From Acanthosoma haemorrhoidale (taxonomy: Eukaryota; Arthropoda; Insecta; Hemiptera; Acanthosomatidae): DNA of 64,000 nucleotides. Under the pieces are notes generated by a model that saw only the letters and a program-made list of their open reading frames with translations, did no database searches and had not been told where the DNA came from. Location of the stretch: positions 40,933,754 to 40,997,753 of the forward strand of contig OV884011.1 in the NCBI GenBank assembly GCA_930367205.1, in the 5' to 3' direction. A program made the translations under genes and the position numbers. Positions 20,980 through 32,060 of this stretch are shown one piece after another; position 1 is the stretch's first letter, and every line of letters begins with the position of its first letter.

Positions 20980-21690
20980 TGTGGCCTGGTTTACTACATG
21001 ATAGCAAATGACAATGTTCGCAGATAAAAAGATGTTATGTTCAAAGATAGTATGTTGATGTGGTGCGGTCATTTTCCAAAATATTTTCAGGAAACCAACG
21101 CTTGTATGCTGAAACTTTTCAAATATGGTGGACAAAGACTGCTTTAGAGGCCTATTCAACAATTAATTTGTGAAACAGGCCGAATACCTAGTTTTTCATT
21201 TGAATTTCTTCATTTGAATTTCTTCATTTTTAATTTCAAGACAATATCATTAGGAAAAATAGTAGTTTTACAACATTTTCTAATATTAAGGCTATAAGGT
21301 TGACCCTATCAATATATAATTGTGAATTATTTTAAGTAAAATGTTTTTCAAATTCTACATAAAAATTGGATCATTTATAACCAGAGCTGGGATTTATATG
21401 TATTTACATATTTGCCCCAGAGCTTCACTTGCGGTTACTTCACTTTCTCAGGAGGTTTTTCTTTGAGAGTTCTTCAAACATTATGAAAATTAAAATTAGT
21501 TCTTCAATTTCAATTTTAAGATGAGAATTTAGTAGAAATGATGATCCATGTGTTGTATTCACGTTATTGGTAGCCTTATTTATTTGAATAATAAAACTGA
21601 GAATTGTGTACTTTGAAAGAAACACTGTTTGGAAATGATAAGGTTTATGTCTGTGTCGGTAAAGGTGAACAATTGTCGGAGGTCAACAAT
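20980..21690. other. AT-rich non-coding DNA
   Basis: Contains a tandem 18-bp duplication (tttgaatttcttca repeated at 21200-21230). No gene supported. Confidence 0.4.
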
Positions 21691-22459
21691 TGTCGCGGGG
21701 GTGTCACTAGGGAAGTGCCTGATCACTCTAGCCCTGGTGACAAGTGCGGATTGTTGTAGTTTATAACATGGACCATGTTCCATGTCGGCGTTAATATCTG
21801 ACTCCATTTTATTGATAGAGATGTATCCCGACAAGACACTGTGTTCAGGATGAGGTTCAGAGGTTCATAAAGAATAAGACCAGTTTTCAGAGTTCGAGCG
21901 AGAGATCGGCAGCGTAATAGGTACAAGTCGTCAGAGGTCTGCTAGAGGCTGTGAGGCAAAGTGCCGTCGTAGAGGTAGTAGACATAGAGAGAGTAAACTA
22001 GCGGAAGGCTGTGTGGGCTTACTCCCAGGGCCCCGAGGCCCTGTTCGTATCGCGACTGATAATGCGGCTGTGGAGGCTAAGAAACAGAGTGCGTCTCAGG
22101 GCGAAAACTTACTGATATAAATATTGTACCCCCCTCCCTCGTGGAAGGCGGAGTCTGTCTGCAGGTGGTCTGTTTTATTATCCCGTTGGTCCAAAAGGGT
22201 GTGCTTTATGATGTCTCACCTCCCGAGCTACGTGCTTAAACTGTTTCTGGCATGATTTTATGACTGCTGGGACGTGACTGCAGGTCTATTTTAAGGGGTG
22301 GTGAGGCCTACCCTAGGTTTTATTGCCGTACCCTCGATGTTACTTGTCTACCTCTGCCGATCCCTCTATGATTTATTACAAGAAGTTTACACAGATTTGC
22401 ATTTCTATTATAATACATTATGAACCAGAGTGTAGGGTAATATTTAGCTCTTCGCTACA
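21691..22459 (-). repeat. CsRn1-like LTR with adjoining primer-site remnant
   Basis: On the minus strand it starts TGTAGCGAAGAG and ends CGCGACA. It shares blocks with the LTRs at 23404-23942, 27658-28223 and 46351-47211 (for example cttgtcaccagggcta, and actccattttattgata near the middle). Just past its end (21675-21690) is attGTTGACCTCCGAC, a decayed form of the family's TGGTGACC primer site. It is therefore a 5' LTR plus PBS from which the rest has been lost. No TSD is present. Confidence 0.75.
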
Positions 22460-23403
22460 GTCTGATTCTTAGTTTTCATGGATAACTAAACAATGAATTG
22501 TTTACGTTTCTAAATATGGGGAATACCTTCATACTTACAGTCTCTATCGATCAATATCTTCAGTTGAAGTTATGATTTTATACAATGAACATGAAAGTGT
22601 TTGATAATGTGCTAAAACTACCGAGACCTAGTGGCCAAGTACATTCGTGAGTTTATTACATTTATTTATTCTAGAATTTTATTTCGACCACCCAACGTTG
22701 CTAAGTTGTTTAGCATATTGCTAGATAAAAATATCAAGAAGATAAGGAATGTCAAGGTTAAACAAACTCTCTTAACATATTCAAGTGATTATCACGCAAG
22801 TAAACTTTTAATTAATACCGTGCTTTAGATTTCCGCTTTCATAAAAGTAATATTAACTCTAATTTCCTACTTGACTCAACCACTCTAAGGAAAAACTATT
22901 TACAGACTATATAAATGTTGAACAAAAGAAAATATTGCATTTACGTTTTACATATATTTCATTTTTAGTTAAACATTTCAGTGAAAATAAATACATATAT
23001 ATGTTCACATTTTACATTACATAAAAATCGCAGTTATAATGATAACCTTGTATTACACATCAGAAACGATGATAAAAAAGTGGAATTATTAAACTTAAAT
23101 TATTCTTTTCTTTGGTTCCGTGGCAAGAACTTTCACTTCCCGTTATGAATTGGCTACAACGCTTGGACACCGGCCAAACCGTGTTTTACTTTCTAACAAA
23201 AAAAAAAACCATTGAAATCATTAACTCATCGTCCATAGGCTCTCTTTGTTCGGAATTGCCTTTATTGTTCAAATGCTTGGTATGTCTGTTATTTCCACAA
23301 TAGGATTGTTGTTACTTTTTAAAACTTTTTACAAGCCCTTCCAACCTCTTACCTGAGATCGACCGTTCTAAGTGCTTCTTCTGAGTGCCGATGTATTGCT
23401 GTC
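22460..23403. other. AT-rich non-coding DNA between two CsRn1-like copies
   Basis: No supported gene. 23100-23320 is slightly less AT-rich with a 63-codon frame lacking recognisable content. Confidence 0.4.
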
Positions 23404-23942
23404 TGTGACTGCTTAATTACTACTTAAGTAAATCACCACATACTTGGCATATATAATGTATTGTAATAATGTGAATCACAGTGAAAGTTAAGCAATAAAA
23501 CACGGAAGGGAAACAAGTCATAAACAGCCAGGTACACACTTGCCTAAGAGCAAAGGGGTCCTACCCGACAGCCATAAACTAAGCGACCCTTTTAGGCCTC
23601 TCTTCCGGTTACGCGTTGTGACAGGTGTGCGCGGGAACCGCTGCCGGGTTAGACCCTCCAGCCTCCCGGCAGACACGGTATTTAAAACCAGGGTTCTGGC
23701 CCTGTAAACCAGTTTCCTTACAGACTCTATGGCGACCTGTAACTATGCTTGTTTCACTTCCGCTCGAACTCTGAAAATATGTCTTATTATTTATGAAGCC
23801 TCTGTACCTCTTTTCTTGAACATAGTGCATTGTCGGGGCACATACCTATCATACAAATGGAGTCAGATATGTTATTAACTTAAACAATCCGCACTTGTCA
23901 CCAGGGCTAGGTGATCAGGCACCTCCTAGTGGCTACACGACA
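23404..23942 (+). repeat. 5' LTR of the CsRn1-like element
   Basis: Starts near tgtgactgct and ends cacgaca, followed by three bases and the primer site. Length about 540 bp fits the 566-bp solo LTR at 27658. Boundaries at the 5' side are inferred by alignment to the other copies. Confidence 0.7.
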
Positions 23943-23944
23943 AT

Positions 23945-23962
23945 TGGTGACCTTCGACGTGA
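23945..23962 (+). other. Primer-binding site, tRNA-Trp type
   Basis: TGGTGACCTTCGACGTGA, close to the TGGTGACCCCGACGTGA site known for CsRn1-clade elements. Confidence 0.75.
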
Positions 23963-24001
23963 ACGAGAAGCCGTCGTGATCTCAGAAGACCTTTTCTTAC
24001 G

Positions 24002-24823
24002 ATGGCCGACCCACCAGCCCCGTCCGACGAAGCATACTGTGCGACCGTACACGCCATTTCTCGGACGTGCAAACTGCCGGAATTTCATGAAGAAGACCCA
24101 AGACTATGGTTCCTACAGGTCGAAAATATTTTTTCAACGAGCCAGATCTCTTCGTCTAAACCCAAATCGGAGCATATTTACGCTCAGCTTCTGTTCAGGG
24201 TACCAACACAGGTCACAGACCTAGCGTATTCTCCAAGCGATAGTCCCTACGAAGACTTAAAGGCTCGTCTTATCGAAACATACAGCCAGAGCCACTACAG
24301 ACGACTGATCCGGTTATTGGAAGGGACACACCTTGAAGACCAGAAACCGTCACATCTCCTGCGTCAAATGCAGGCACTGGCAGGACCCACGACCTTTGAG
24401 GACGTCATTCGCACCCTCTGGCTACGCGCCTTGCCAGACAGGGTCCGCGACATACTGGCATCGCACTACGAGGCGAAATTGTCGAAACTGACGTCGATAG
24501 CGGACAAAATCATGGACTTAAGTTCGGCTACCGCAATACATACAGTCCAGCCCGCATCGACTCCCAAGGCCAGCCTGCCACGCTCCAGCTGTGACTGCCA
24601 GACAGCCATCGCACAGCTCACCCAACAAGTAACCGTGCTGGTTAATTCGATGAGCAGACGTGAAGAAAACAGGTCCGCTCAACGATACCAGCGACCAAGA
24701 CCAACTACCGAGTCTAATAGTAAGGGCTTATGCTTCTACCACGACAGATTCGGTAAGGAGGCACATCGATGTCGCAGGCCCTGTAGGTGGTGGATGACGC
24801 TACCACACTGGCGGGGAAACTAA
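24002..24823 (+). CDS. gag: Gag of CsRn1-like element (273 aa)
   Basis: ATG at 24002 begins MADPPAPSD. Residues about 15-45 have the conserved FHEEDPRLWFLQVENIF capsid start; LLEGTHLEDQKPSHLLRQMQ near 120 and LWLRALPDRVRDILAS near 150 are the usual Gag blocks. Near the end the CHCC-type knuckle CFYHDRFGKEAHRCRRPC is present with a somewhat altered tail. Gag overlaps the protease frame by about 37 bases in the -1 frame, as expected for frameshift expression of Pol. It assembles the capsid. The frame is intact, but the element has lost its enzymes. Confidence 0.85.
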   Translation: MADPPAPSDEAYCATVHAISRTCKLPEFHEEDPRLWFLQVENIFSTSQISSSKPKSEHIYAQLLFRVPTQVTDLAYSPSDSPYEDLKARLIETYSQSHYRRLIRLLEGTHLEDQKPSHLLRQMQALAGPTTFEDVIRTLWLRALPDRVRDILASHYEAKLSKLTSIADKIMDLSSATAIHTVQPASTPKASLPRSSCDCQTAIAQLTQQVTVLVNSMSRREENRSAQRYQRPRPTTESNSKGLCFYHDRFGKEAHRCRRPCRWWMTLPHWRGN

Positions 24824-25530
24824 AAGTCACCACGGTCAGAGTGGTACCCATGGTAGGCCTAACCTTTCGCCGCCTATTCGTGACAGACGTCCGCACTCGG
24901 CAGCATTATCTGATAGATACGGGAGCAGCTATCTCCGTACTTCCACCACCCAAAGTAAAAAAGGCTATATCCTCCGACTACCAGCTCTACGCCGCTAACA
25001 GCAGCTCCATTCCAACGTGTGGAGAAGTCAACAGGAACCTCGACCTAGGCCTGCAACGGATCTTTAAATGGAACTTCATAATGGCAGAAGTCCAGCAGCC
25101 AATCCTAGGTGGCGACTTCCTGGCTCATTATCTCCTACTGGTAGATCTTCAGCACCGCCAGCTGATCGATGGCATTACCGGTCGTCGTACCACGGGAAGA
25201 ACACACGTCGCTACGCTCTCCGTGATATCAAACTTACTACCCGACAACAAATACGCCGGCCTCTTACGGCGCTACCCTCAGCTCACACGACCACAACAAC
25301 CTATGGGCTCAATTCCGCCGACAAAGGTAGAGCACTACATAGACACTCGTGGACCACCCGTATGCAGCAAGGCTCGTCGATTAGCGCCAGCAAAATATCA
25401 GGCCGCCAAGGAAGAATACCGGCGTATGATGGACGAAGGAATTTGTCGGCCCTCCAGTAGCCCGTGGGCCAGCCCTCTTCACATTGTCACAAAAAAGGAT
25501 GGAACAATACGCCCCTGCGGAAACTACCGA
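24787..25530 (+). pseudogene. pol: Pol of CsRn1-like element: protease and RT start, truncated
   Basis: The protease active site LIDTGAAISVLPP is at residues about 38-50. The linker reaches the RT N-terminus (HYIDTRGPPVCSKARRL, PAKYQAAKEEYRRMMDEGI, SPWASPLHIVTKKDGTIRPC). The frame enters LINE sequence at about 25530, right after CGNYRQ, so the RT catalytic residues, RNase H and integrase are absent. Confidence 0.85.
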
Positions 25531-26437
25531 CAACAGGTTGATACTTTAGGATTTTTTTGGTTACATTCCACAAGGAGTTATCACTGGTAGACAGGGAGGA
25601 GAGATAGGAATTGAAAGAATCGGAACGGAAGCATGCCAATCGCCGCTTTACCAATCGGCAGTACTGATTGTATGAGCGGCGATCGGCAGGATGCCGGGAT
25701 CTTTGCCACACTGTTCTAGAGCGGCGTTTGGATTTGATTAGATCTTTGAGATGCTGAGGTAAATGATCATGATTGTGGATTCTTGGGTGACGATGCCTCC
25801 TAAGCCGTCTTGGGATCTCATCTAGGTCTTGGGATGTTTTCAGAGGTACTTTGAGGTCTACAGAGTCTGTAAGAATCTGGCGGAAGTGGTCCCAGTCAAC
25901 TGGGCCCCTAATGAATGAAGGAGGAGGAAGTTTGTGAATTGGATTTAGAGAAATGGTTAATAATAAGGGGCTATGGTTGGAGGAGAGGTCATCGAGGCGC
26001 TTGAGTGAATAGTTTAGTGTTCCTAAACTATTGTAGAAGAAAAAGTCAAGGAGATCTGGATTTCGGTTGGGATCTGATGGCCAATAGGTGGCTGTGTCAG
26101 GAGAGATAGTGGAGCAATGTCTCCGTGTGAGTGCAGACAGCAAAGTACGTCCTCGTGTATTTGTGGATCTTGAGCCCCAGTGTTGGTGCTTTGCGTTAAA
26201 GTCCCCACCCACAAGGAAACGATGCCCGATGGAGTCTAGAAAGGAGATGAATTGGGAATCGGGAATGGATTTATTGGGAGGGCAGTACACTGATGCTAGA
26301 GTAAGGGGAAAAGTGAGGGTGGTGATTGACACTGCAGTGGATTGAAGGAAATCATGTGCTACCAAAGGAACTATGTGATGGGATATGGAGTTATGTACAA
26401 TGACAGCTGACAGCGGTACCTGCATGAGCTCTTCCAT
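25530..26437 (-). pseudogene. LINE ORF2 endonuclease domain
   Basis: The APE-type endonuclease is recognisable from SVYCPPNKSIPDSQFISFL, LVGGDFNAKHQHWGS, NPDLLDFFFYNSLG and LSSNHSPLLLTI: metal-binding and catalytic Asn/Asp/His blocks in the usual order. It would nick target DNA to prime reverse transcription. It is followed by the pre-RT linker (SLWNVTKKILKYQ) and then breaks into gypsy sequence. The N-terminal start is also incomplete, with a break near 26437-26580. Confidence 0.82.
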
Positions 26438-26624
26438 CTGGGTGATCAGTTCGATAAGTCTGGTACTGTCGAACGGTAAATGGTCGTTTACTTGTAAGTC
26501 TTGTTTCAGTAATAAGAGCTACATCAATGTTTTTGTCATGGAGTAGTGCTGTCAGTTCGTTAGTGTGGGTGCGAACACCATTCGCATTTCAAAGGAGAAT
26601 GGATAAGGAGTCGGAAGGATCCAC

Positions 26625-27308
26625 TTATGGATTTAGTTTAACGGGGATAAGGTAGGAGACAAGATTTGTAAGAAGGGAAATGAGATGGGTAATTAGGGTT
26701 CTGAACTCTGTAAGGAATGAGGTTAAAAGGCTGGTGAGATCTGAAGAGCTTGAAGGTGGCGGGATATGCGAGATGTGTGGTTGAGGATGGGATTGAGTTT
26801 GCCGGTTGCTGGGATGAGCGGAGTGCTGGGAAAGAAGAACTTGCGGAGGTGGAGTGGGCAATGCCTGTGACTGCTCTCTGTTCCGAACTGCGTCAGCAAA
26901 AGAGACTGAAGGCCTCAAACTTCTGGCGGGGGCGCTTCTTGGGCTACCTGTGGCTGGTGTTTCTTCTTCAGGACGACGACGTTGTTCACTTCTGGACTTC
27001 AGAATTCTATAAGCCTCACAGCCTTTATAGTTTGCCGGGTTGCCTTGCTGACAGAGCACGCATACAGCAGGTGATTTTAGGGGCTTCTTGCACAATTCAC
27101 TTTTGTGCTGCCCACTGCACTTTACACACCTGGGAGGGTGGTAGCTGTATGATTTTATGTGCCCATATGCCTGGCAATTGTGGCATTGGACGATGTCTCG
27201 TTTCGGGTAAGGCTTTTTGACCTGTACTCTTGTGTAGTATAAGTGGTTAAGCTCGTAGATTTTCTCCACTCCAGCTGTTCGCTCTAGATCCACAAAGAAT
27301 AAGGGCAT
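26625..27308 (-). pseudogene. LINE ORF1 (jockey-type Gag-like nucleic-acid chaperone)
   Basis: It contains the jockey/Pao-type zinc region VQCHNCQAYGHIKSYSYHPP, CVKCSGQHKSELCKK and CVLCQQGNPANYKGC in that order, preceded by PLFFVDLERTAGVEKIYEL. The first knuckle has lost one cysteine (SYSYHP instead of xxCxxP). The C-terminal half is Pro/Ser/Gln-rich. The protein would coat LINE RNA. The frame extends upstream to about 27410 without a clear start. Confidence 0.78.
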
Positions 27309-27652
27309 TGGTGTCTTGATACTTGTATCATTTTCTTGTCTTTCCTCACAGAGGACATTCGTAATTTGGCGAACTTGTATCCTAAACTTATCAGCTCCTT
27401 TAGAAACCTATTATAAGCAAAAATAAAAAAAATGTTAACGTGAAACAATACGGGGCCTGTTCCGCTAAGTTTGAATATTTGTCGATTTCCATCTCCGACG
27501 CTATTTAAGGTGTCTGTCTTTCTGGTCGTTGTAAAGAACTTCTTTAAATTAGAAACGTTGAATTTTTCATGGTGTTCTCAATATTATAAAAAAAATAGAT
27601 GAGAAATCATATAAATTTCCATAAAACTGGTTTTAGTGTCATTAATTAATTA

Positions 27653-28228
27653 GATGGTGTCGGCTCGTCACGTGGGGGGTGCCGGTTTACCCTAGTCCCT
27701 GGTGACAAGTGAGGGTTTGCTTAAGTTTATAGCCTGGATAATCGTTTCATGACGGCGTTACTATCTGACTCCATTTTTGATAGGCATGTGCCCCGACAAT
27801 GCACTATGTCCAAGAGAAGAGGTACAGAGGTTTTTCATAAAGAATTAGTCAAGTTTTCGGAGTTCGAGCGGAAGCCACGCGTCAACGAGTAGAGGTCACG
27901 AGAGACTGATTTACAGGGGGCTAGGAGCCCGCCTTAAGTACCCTACCCAGCCTTGTCTACTGGGAGAGGCTGGCAAGGGTTGCTTAGGCCTGCGGGTGGT
28001 TCCCTCATGTGGTGAGGTACCCGCGACCAACGCCTAATTACCCGGCCAGCCCTGCCCCCTGGGAGAGGCTGCAAAGGGTTGCTTAGGACCTGCTGGTTCC
28101 CTCATATAGTGAGGTACCTGTGACTGACAGCTGGTGACCCATCTCGTGTCCTTTACGTTTGCTTACAATATATATACAATAGAATATAGAATGATTCATC
28201 TTATGTAGTTAGCGGTCGCTACAGATGG
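27653..28228 (-). repeat. Solo LTR of the CsRn1-like family with TSD GATGG
   Basis: The LTR occupies 27658-28223 (566 bp). On the minus strand it starts TGTAGCGACCGC and ends GAGCCGACA. GATGG flanks both sides (27653-27657, 28224-28228). It was formed by LTR-LTR recombination after a full insertion. An internal imperfect duplication of about 110 bp (gggagaggctg...ggttgcttagg...) is visible at 27950-28125. Confidence 0.88.
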
Positions 28229-29485
28229 TATTGATAAAAAACATTTCGCTATAATTTTGAGTAGGTATTAAAATTAACACTATCATTAACAGTATCAATC
28301 TTTTCGATTGATTTTACAAACTTTAATTACAAAAACTGTAAGATTGCGTTCACAAATTTAACTCATCCATTGGACATATCCATATGGCAGTTCCAATTGA
28401 AGCCCCAATGATGGAAAAAAAACAACTGACCGTATGCAAATTAATGATGGGCCATAAATCAATTAATAATTAATTAAAATATAAATATTTGTATATCTTA
28501 TAAAATTAAAGATCTCGTTGTCTTGTATATGTATCATTATATATCAGGGGGTGTTGCTATGAGGCTGGCAAAGCTGTCATTGTAAATATTCACCGTTTTT
28601 CGTATCATTAATTTCATAAATGAAAGGAATGAAAATACCACGAATGTTCTACTTGGTGTCCCAGAGATGCTAAAATTAAATTGACCTTATAAATAAATAA
28701 TGAAGAGCTAATTATTTATCAATTATCTGTAGTTTAAAAATAAAGATTTTTGTTCTCGTCGTCCTAATTCATGAAATGTACTACGTGTGGACCCTTAAGT
28801 GGTCCATAATTATTTAAAATCAGTAAATCTGTCATCGAACGCGTATTCCTTTTTATTCCGTAATCACGCTTATATGAAGATGATAGATATTTCGACTGAA
28901 AGTTGTAATTAGGAAAGATAAAATTATAAACGGCCTTACAAATAATAATCAATGGTTATTAATAAATGAGTTGGCCTTATGATGTTATGGTATTACTCGT
29001 TAGCATATTTTAGCTATTTTATTCCATAATTACAGCATTGTTGTATAATTATCTGCATAATCTATGTTTGTTAATGAATAAAAATCCGGGCTCTGGTTGC
29101 AGGGTATATAACCAAAGGGCATGATGTCTCATACTGTTACGGATTTTTAACTGGTTTGATTTATTGCTGAATGAAACAAATATTTTTTTTTAAATTGTCA
29201 TTTTTCTTGTGAGTGAGCTACATAATTTAACATTAGCCAACGTAATATTTTAATACAAACATTAATGTTTTCACGCAATTCGCAAATGCATTATGTATTT
29301 TATAATTCATTCAATATTACTTATATTAATATTGAGTAACTCAAAGTATATGAAACATTGGATTAAATGCAGGACGTAGTGGGCATTCAAAGATTGAATT
29401 TACAATAGTAAGGGCTGTGTGTCATGTAGAATTTTCTACAGTATGCAATATAATTTACAATTCATACTGGTTTTGCGCATGCACC
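28229..29485. other. AT-rich non-coding DNA
   Basis: Nothing supported. Confidence 0.45.
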
Positions 29486-29599
29486 ATTATTTGTTAACAA
29501 CGTTAGTACCACCGATTAGTACAGTTCATAGACCTTTTTTCTGCTTTAAAACTGTCTCAACAGACAACTTACTACGCTGAGACTGAATTAATGTCACTG

Positions 29600-30043
29600 G
29601 GAGAGTTCAATTCGGAGCTGGGTAGTGATGGTGTGGAATTTCTTCGACACTGAACATGTCCCGTATGCCTTTTTTTAATGCCGATTTATATGGAGGGAAA
29701 TTACACAGGAGTACGTGATCCCTTTTTTGGCGTGAATTTCATTTTCATGCAGGATAATGTGCGACCACTCATGGCAAAGTTTGTTTTGCAATACCTCAAT
29801 GATGTAGTATATACGGGGATTAAGGTGCCCATCTCAAGCCCGGATTTAAATCATGTAGAGCACATGTGGGATGAGCTCGGGAAACGTGTACACCGCAGGT
29901 CAACCCCCTCCCCTTCAACTTACAAGGGTTTAGTAGAGACTTGGGAGGGTATGAAACAAGAGGTTGCAGTGAACTTAGTAAGACGCATGCCTCGAAGACT
30001 TGAAGCTGTGATTCAAGCCAGAGCAGGAGTTATCCGGTACTAA
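29600..30043 (+). pseudogene. Tc1-like transposase C-terminal relic
   Basis: From 29678 a 121-codon frame carries FIFMQDNVRPLMAKFVLQYL with the second catalytic Asp, SSPDLNHVEHMWDELGKRV with the third acidic residue (Glu), and a Tc1-type tail (VRRMPRRLEAVIQARAG). Spacing between the two fits Tc1 D34-35E. The N-terminal DNA-binding half and the first Asp are missing; VMVWxxISS-like traces appear near 29620. Terminal repeats were not identified. Inactive. Confidence 0.8.
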
Positions 30044-30343
30044 AACGTAATTTTATTTATCAGAAGAATTTCTTTTTTTTCGTGATCAGAAATTTCTGTA
30101 TAATTTTTTTTATATAAACTTTTTGAGTATTTATTAGGATTTTCCTTTATATTTATAGCCCCGTGTCACTGAAAACGTTTAATAATAATTAAAGAAGAAT
30201 TTAAAGCATAAATAATTTTATCAGAAAGCAAATATTTTAATTTTTCGAAGTATGCCACTCTTTTTGTGGAGCAGTGCATACATCTACATACATATATATT
30301 TATCTAAAGAACAACTATTGTAACGTTTTTCTTTATTTTTAAA

Positions 30344-30614
30344 TCTACCGCGCACGGAGGACCTGAGCAGCGGCAGCAGAAAACTAAATGTCGTAACGGG
30401 AGGTTATAGAGAGATCTGTGAATTGTGTAGTGAATTTTTGTGTTGTGTAAAGTTAAGTGAGAAATTAAAGAGTTATGAAAGAACAATACATGAAATAAAG
30501 GCTTTAAATGTTGGTTCTTTAGTTTATAGAGAAACGCAATTGAGTCTTTGTTCACAAGAAAAACACTGTAAAAAACGTGTAAAACTTGGTTTACCTTTTA
30601 CCTTTAAACGTTAA
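30344..30614 (+). other. Small Cys-containing frame of unknown origin
   Basis: An uninterrupted frame reads CELCSEFLCCVKLSEKLKSY and ERTIHEIKAL, followed by a basic end, stopping at TAA 30612-30614. A C-x2-C near a coiled-coil-like stretch resembles short ORF1-type proteins of retroelements, but no family is recognised. No good start codon is seen; it may be an exon or a relic. Confidence 0.25.
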
Positions 30615-30898
30615 ATTAAGTTTTATACGCATGAAAAATTTTAACAACCAAAATGTTTTTAGAATACTACAGGTTTCAATATAAAACCTCTCCCTTCAAG
30701 CAGTTAGTTGATATTTTATTAATTTACGAGAATGGGTTTTGAATTATCTACCTACGTATCAAAATTTCGGTTCTTTTCATTTTGACAAGTGAAGAATCTA
30801 ATCTGGTGTTTATCTCCAACGCGTATTATCACAAACCACTCGTCCTCAAGTACAAAAAGAGTCCTGAGATGTACATCCCAGTCAGTTCTGGTGCAGAC

Positions 30899-31561
30899 AT
30901 GTGTCTGGTTTTAACAGCGTTGGTGGTCCTCGTGCGATTTTCTGTATTATCTGCGGACGAACCTCCGATCGTTGAGGTCCTTCGGGAGGCCATCCACGAG
31001 GCAGATCAATACCTTGCAAAGAACCATTTGGATAAGGGGGTATTACCCGACCTGGGATGGCTGAGCTGGGACCCGATCAAGCTGAGGCATGGCCTCTTCA
31101 GCAATTTCTCGACGGTGGACCTGATCGGTGAGCCGTCCGTGACCCAGCTTGACAAACCGGACGGGACGGCGGTGATCAACTTTGACCTTGCAGTCAGTCT
31201 AGGACACGCCGCAGTTGACTACGATTTCTTCCTCGGCATCTTCGGTGACACGATCAAAAAGGGTCACTCCACGATTAGGATTGGCAACAACTCATTGAGG
31301 ACCAATTTCAGCCTTTCCTTGAATACTATATACGGCTGCGAGGCTAACATGCACCTCATGGAGGTCACGCATTTCGAGGACTTTGACATCCAAGTCACGC
31401 CTAATGACCTACCGAAGGTGACTGAGATCGAACAGGCAATATTGGAGTTCTTGTTGCCGATGCTTCGGCCGATAACCAACGTCGTTTTGAAGGGAGTAAC
31501 GTCAACGAACATCTTTCAGAAGAAGTTTAAAGAGATGGCCTGCAAACCTTTCTCTATGTGA
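30899..31561 (+). CDS. Secreted TULIP-fold lipid-binding protein, group-7-allergen/JHBP-like (220 aa)
   Basis: ATG at 30899 starts a signal peptide (MCLVLTALVVLVRFSVLSA) followed by a mature chain of about 200 residues. The pattern LRHGLFSNFSTVDLIGEPSV, AVINFDLAVSLGHAAVDYDF, GHSTIRIGNNSLRTNFSLSL and a C-terminal amphipathic part (LPMLRPITNVVLKGV) matches the arthropod Grp7-allergen/JHBP branch of the TULIP superfamily, which binds lipids or hydrophobic hormones outside cells. N-glycosylation sequons occur (NFS, NNS, NFS). An earlier in-frame ATG at 30869 exists, but only the one at 30899 gives a clean signal peptide. No intron interrupts this part; 5' exons cannot be excluded. The coding sequence is clearly richer in GC than its flanks, and AATAAA follows 6 bp after the stop. 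The exact family within TULIP is inferred. Confidence 0.7.
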   Translation: MCLVLTALVVLVRFSVLSADEPPIVEVLREAIHEADQYLAKNHLDKGVLPDLGWLSWDPIKLRHGLFSNFSTVDLIGEPSVTQLDKPDGTAVINFDLAVSLGHAAVDYDFFLGIFGDTIKKGHSTIRIGNNSLRTNFSLSLNTIYGCEANMHLMEVTHFEDFDIQVTPNDLPKVTEIEQAILEFLLPMLRPITNVVLKGVTSTNIFQKKFKEMACKPFSM

Positions 31562-31567
31562 TCGATT

Positions 31568-31573
31568 AATAAA
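31568..31573 (+). terminator. Polyadenylation signal AATAAA
   Basis: AATAAA lies six bases after the stop codon of the TULIP-like gene. A short 3' UTR is implied. Confidence 0.5.
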
Positions 31574-31794
31574 CCAATATATTTATATATTAAGTATGTC
31601 TTGAAAATATCTTCGGTTCGCATCCCTTCCTCAACGTCTTACAGTTACTCTTTATGTGGTGGCATTTTCAGTTCAAAACGTTCATCTCCGTAACCTAATA
31701 CAGTTTTTTGGCTGCAAAAATGGTCACGCGTCAACGACGCTACCAGCCAATGTGTGGATTTATACTTAAGCTAGAGCTTGTAAATTTATATTAA

Positions 31795-32060
31795 AATTGA
31801 AGGGTTTGCTGCAAAAAGGAGGTAGCTCCATCCCAAAGCTGTTGGGAGTTAGAAACACTTTCTTGTGTAAAAAAAAAACCTCTTTTATTTGGCACAAAAA
31901 GGATGCAGCTCCAATCGTAATATGTAAACACCATAATTGAAAGTAAGCAACAACAATATTTTTACATAACTTAAAATTTGAATTTTTTAAACGTTTTGTT
32001 TGGTTTTCCAACAAATGGAAAAATTGGAGCTACCTCCTTTTTGCAGCAAATCCTTCAATT
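31795..32060. mobile_element. MITE with 36-bp terminal inverted repeats
   Basis: The ends 31795-31830 and 32025-32060 are reverse complements with one mismatch (core tttgctgcaaaaaggaggta). The 266-bp element has no coding capacity. A third, degenerate copy of the core (ggcacaaaaaggatgcagct) lies inside at about 31899, a possible subterminal transposase site. The TSD is unclear. The long minus-strand frame here is a shadow. Confidence 0.88.

Larger units (their letters stand above)
23404..25530 (+). mobile_element. CsRn1-like Ty3/gypsy retrotransposon, 5' half
   Basis: Comprises a 5' LTR (about 23404-23942; start approximate), a primer site TGGTGACCTTCGACGTGA, gag, and protease plus the first part of RT. 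It ends abruptly at about 25530 where a minus-strand LINE begins. RNase H, integrase and the 3' LTR are missing. The CsRn1 clade is known for a tRNA-Trp-type primer and a CHCC Gag knuckle, both seen here. Confidence 0.85.
25530..27420 (-). mobile_element. Jockey-like LINE fragment lacking its 3' end
   Basis: Minus-strand ORF1 (27308-26625) and endonuclease domain of ORF2 (26437-25530) are present, but the RT and 3' UTR are missing. LINEs normally lose the 5' end on insertion, so loss of the 3' part implies a later deletion that fused this LINE to the CsRn1-like pol. Confidence 0.8.

Noticed and set aside
20977..21162. Minus-strand frame, with a CEHC...C...H pattern in another frame suggesting a zinc finger
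   Set aside because: The zinc-like pattern is closed by a stop just upstream and the spacing fits no known finger.
26750..27220. 156-codon plus-strand frame
   Set aside because: Antisense shadow of the LINE ORF1.
31264..31512. 82-codon minus-strand frame
   Set aside because: Antisense shadow of the TULIP-like gene.
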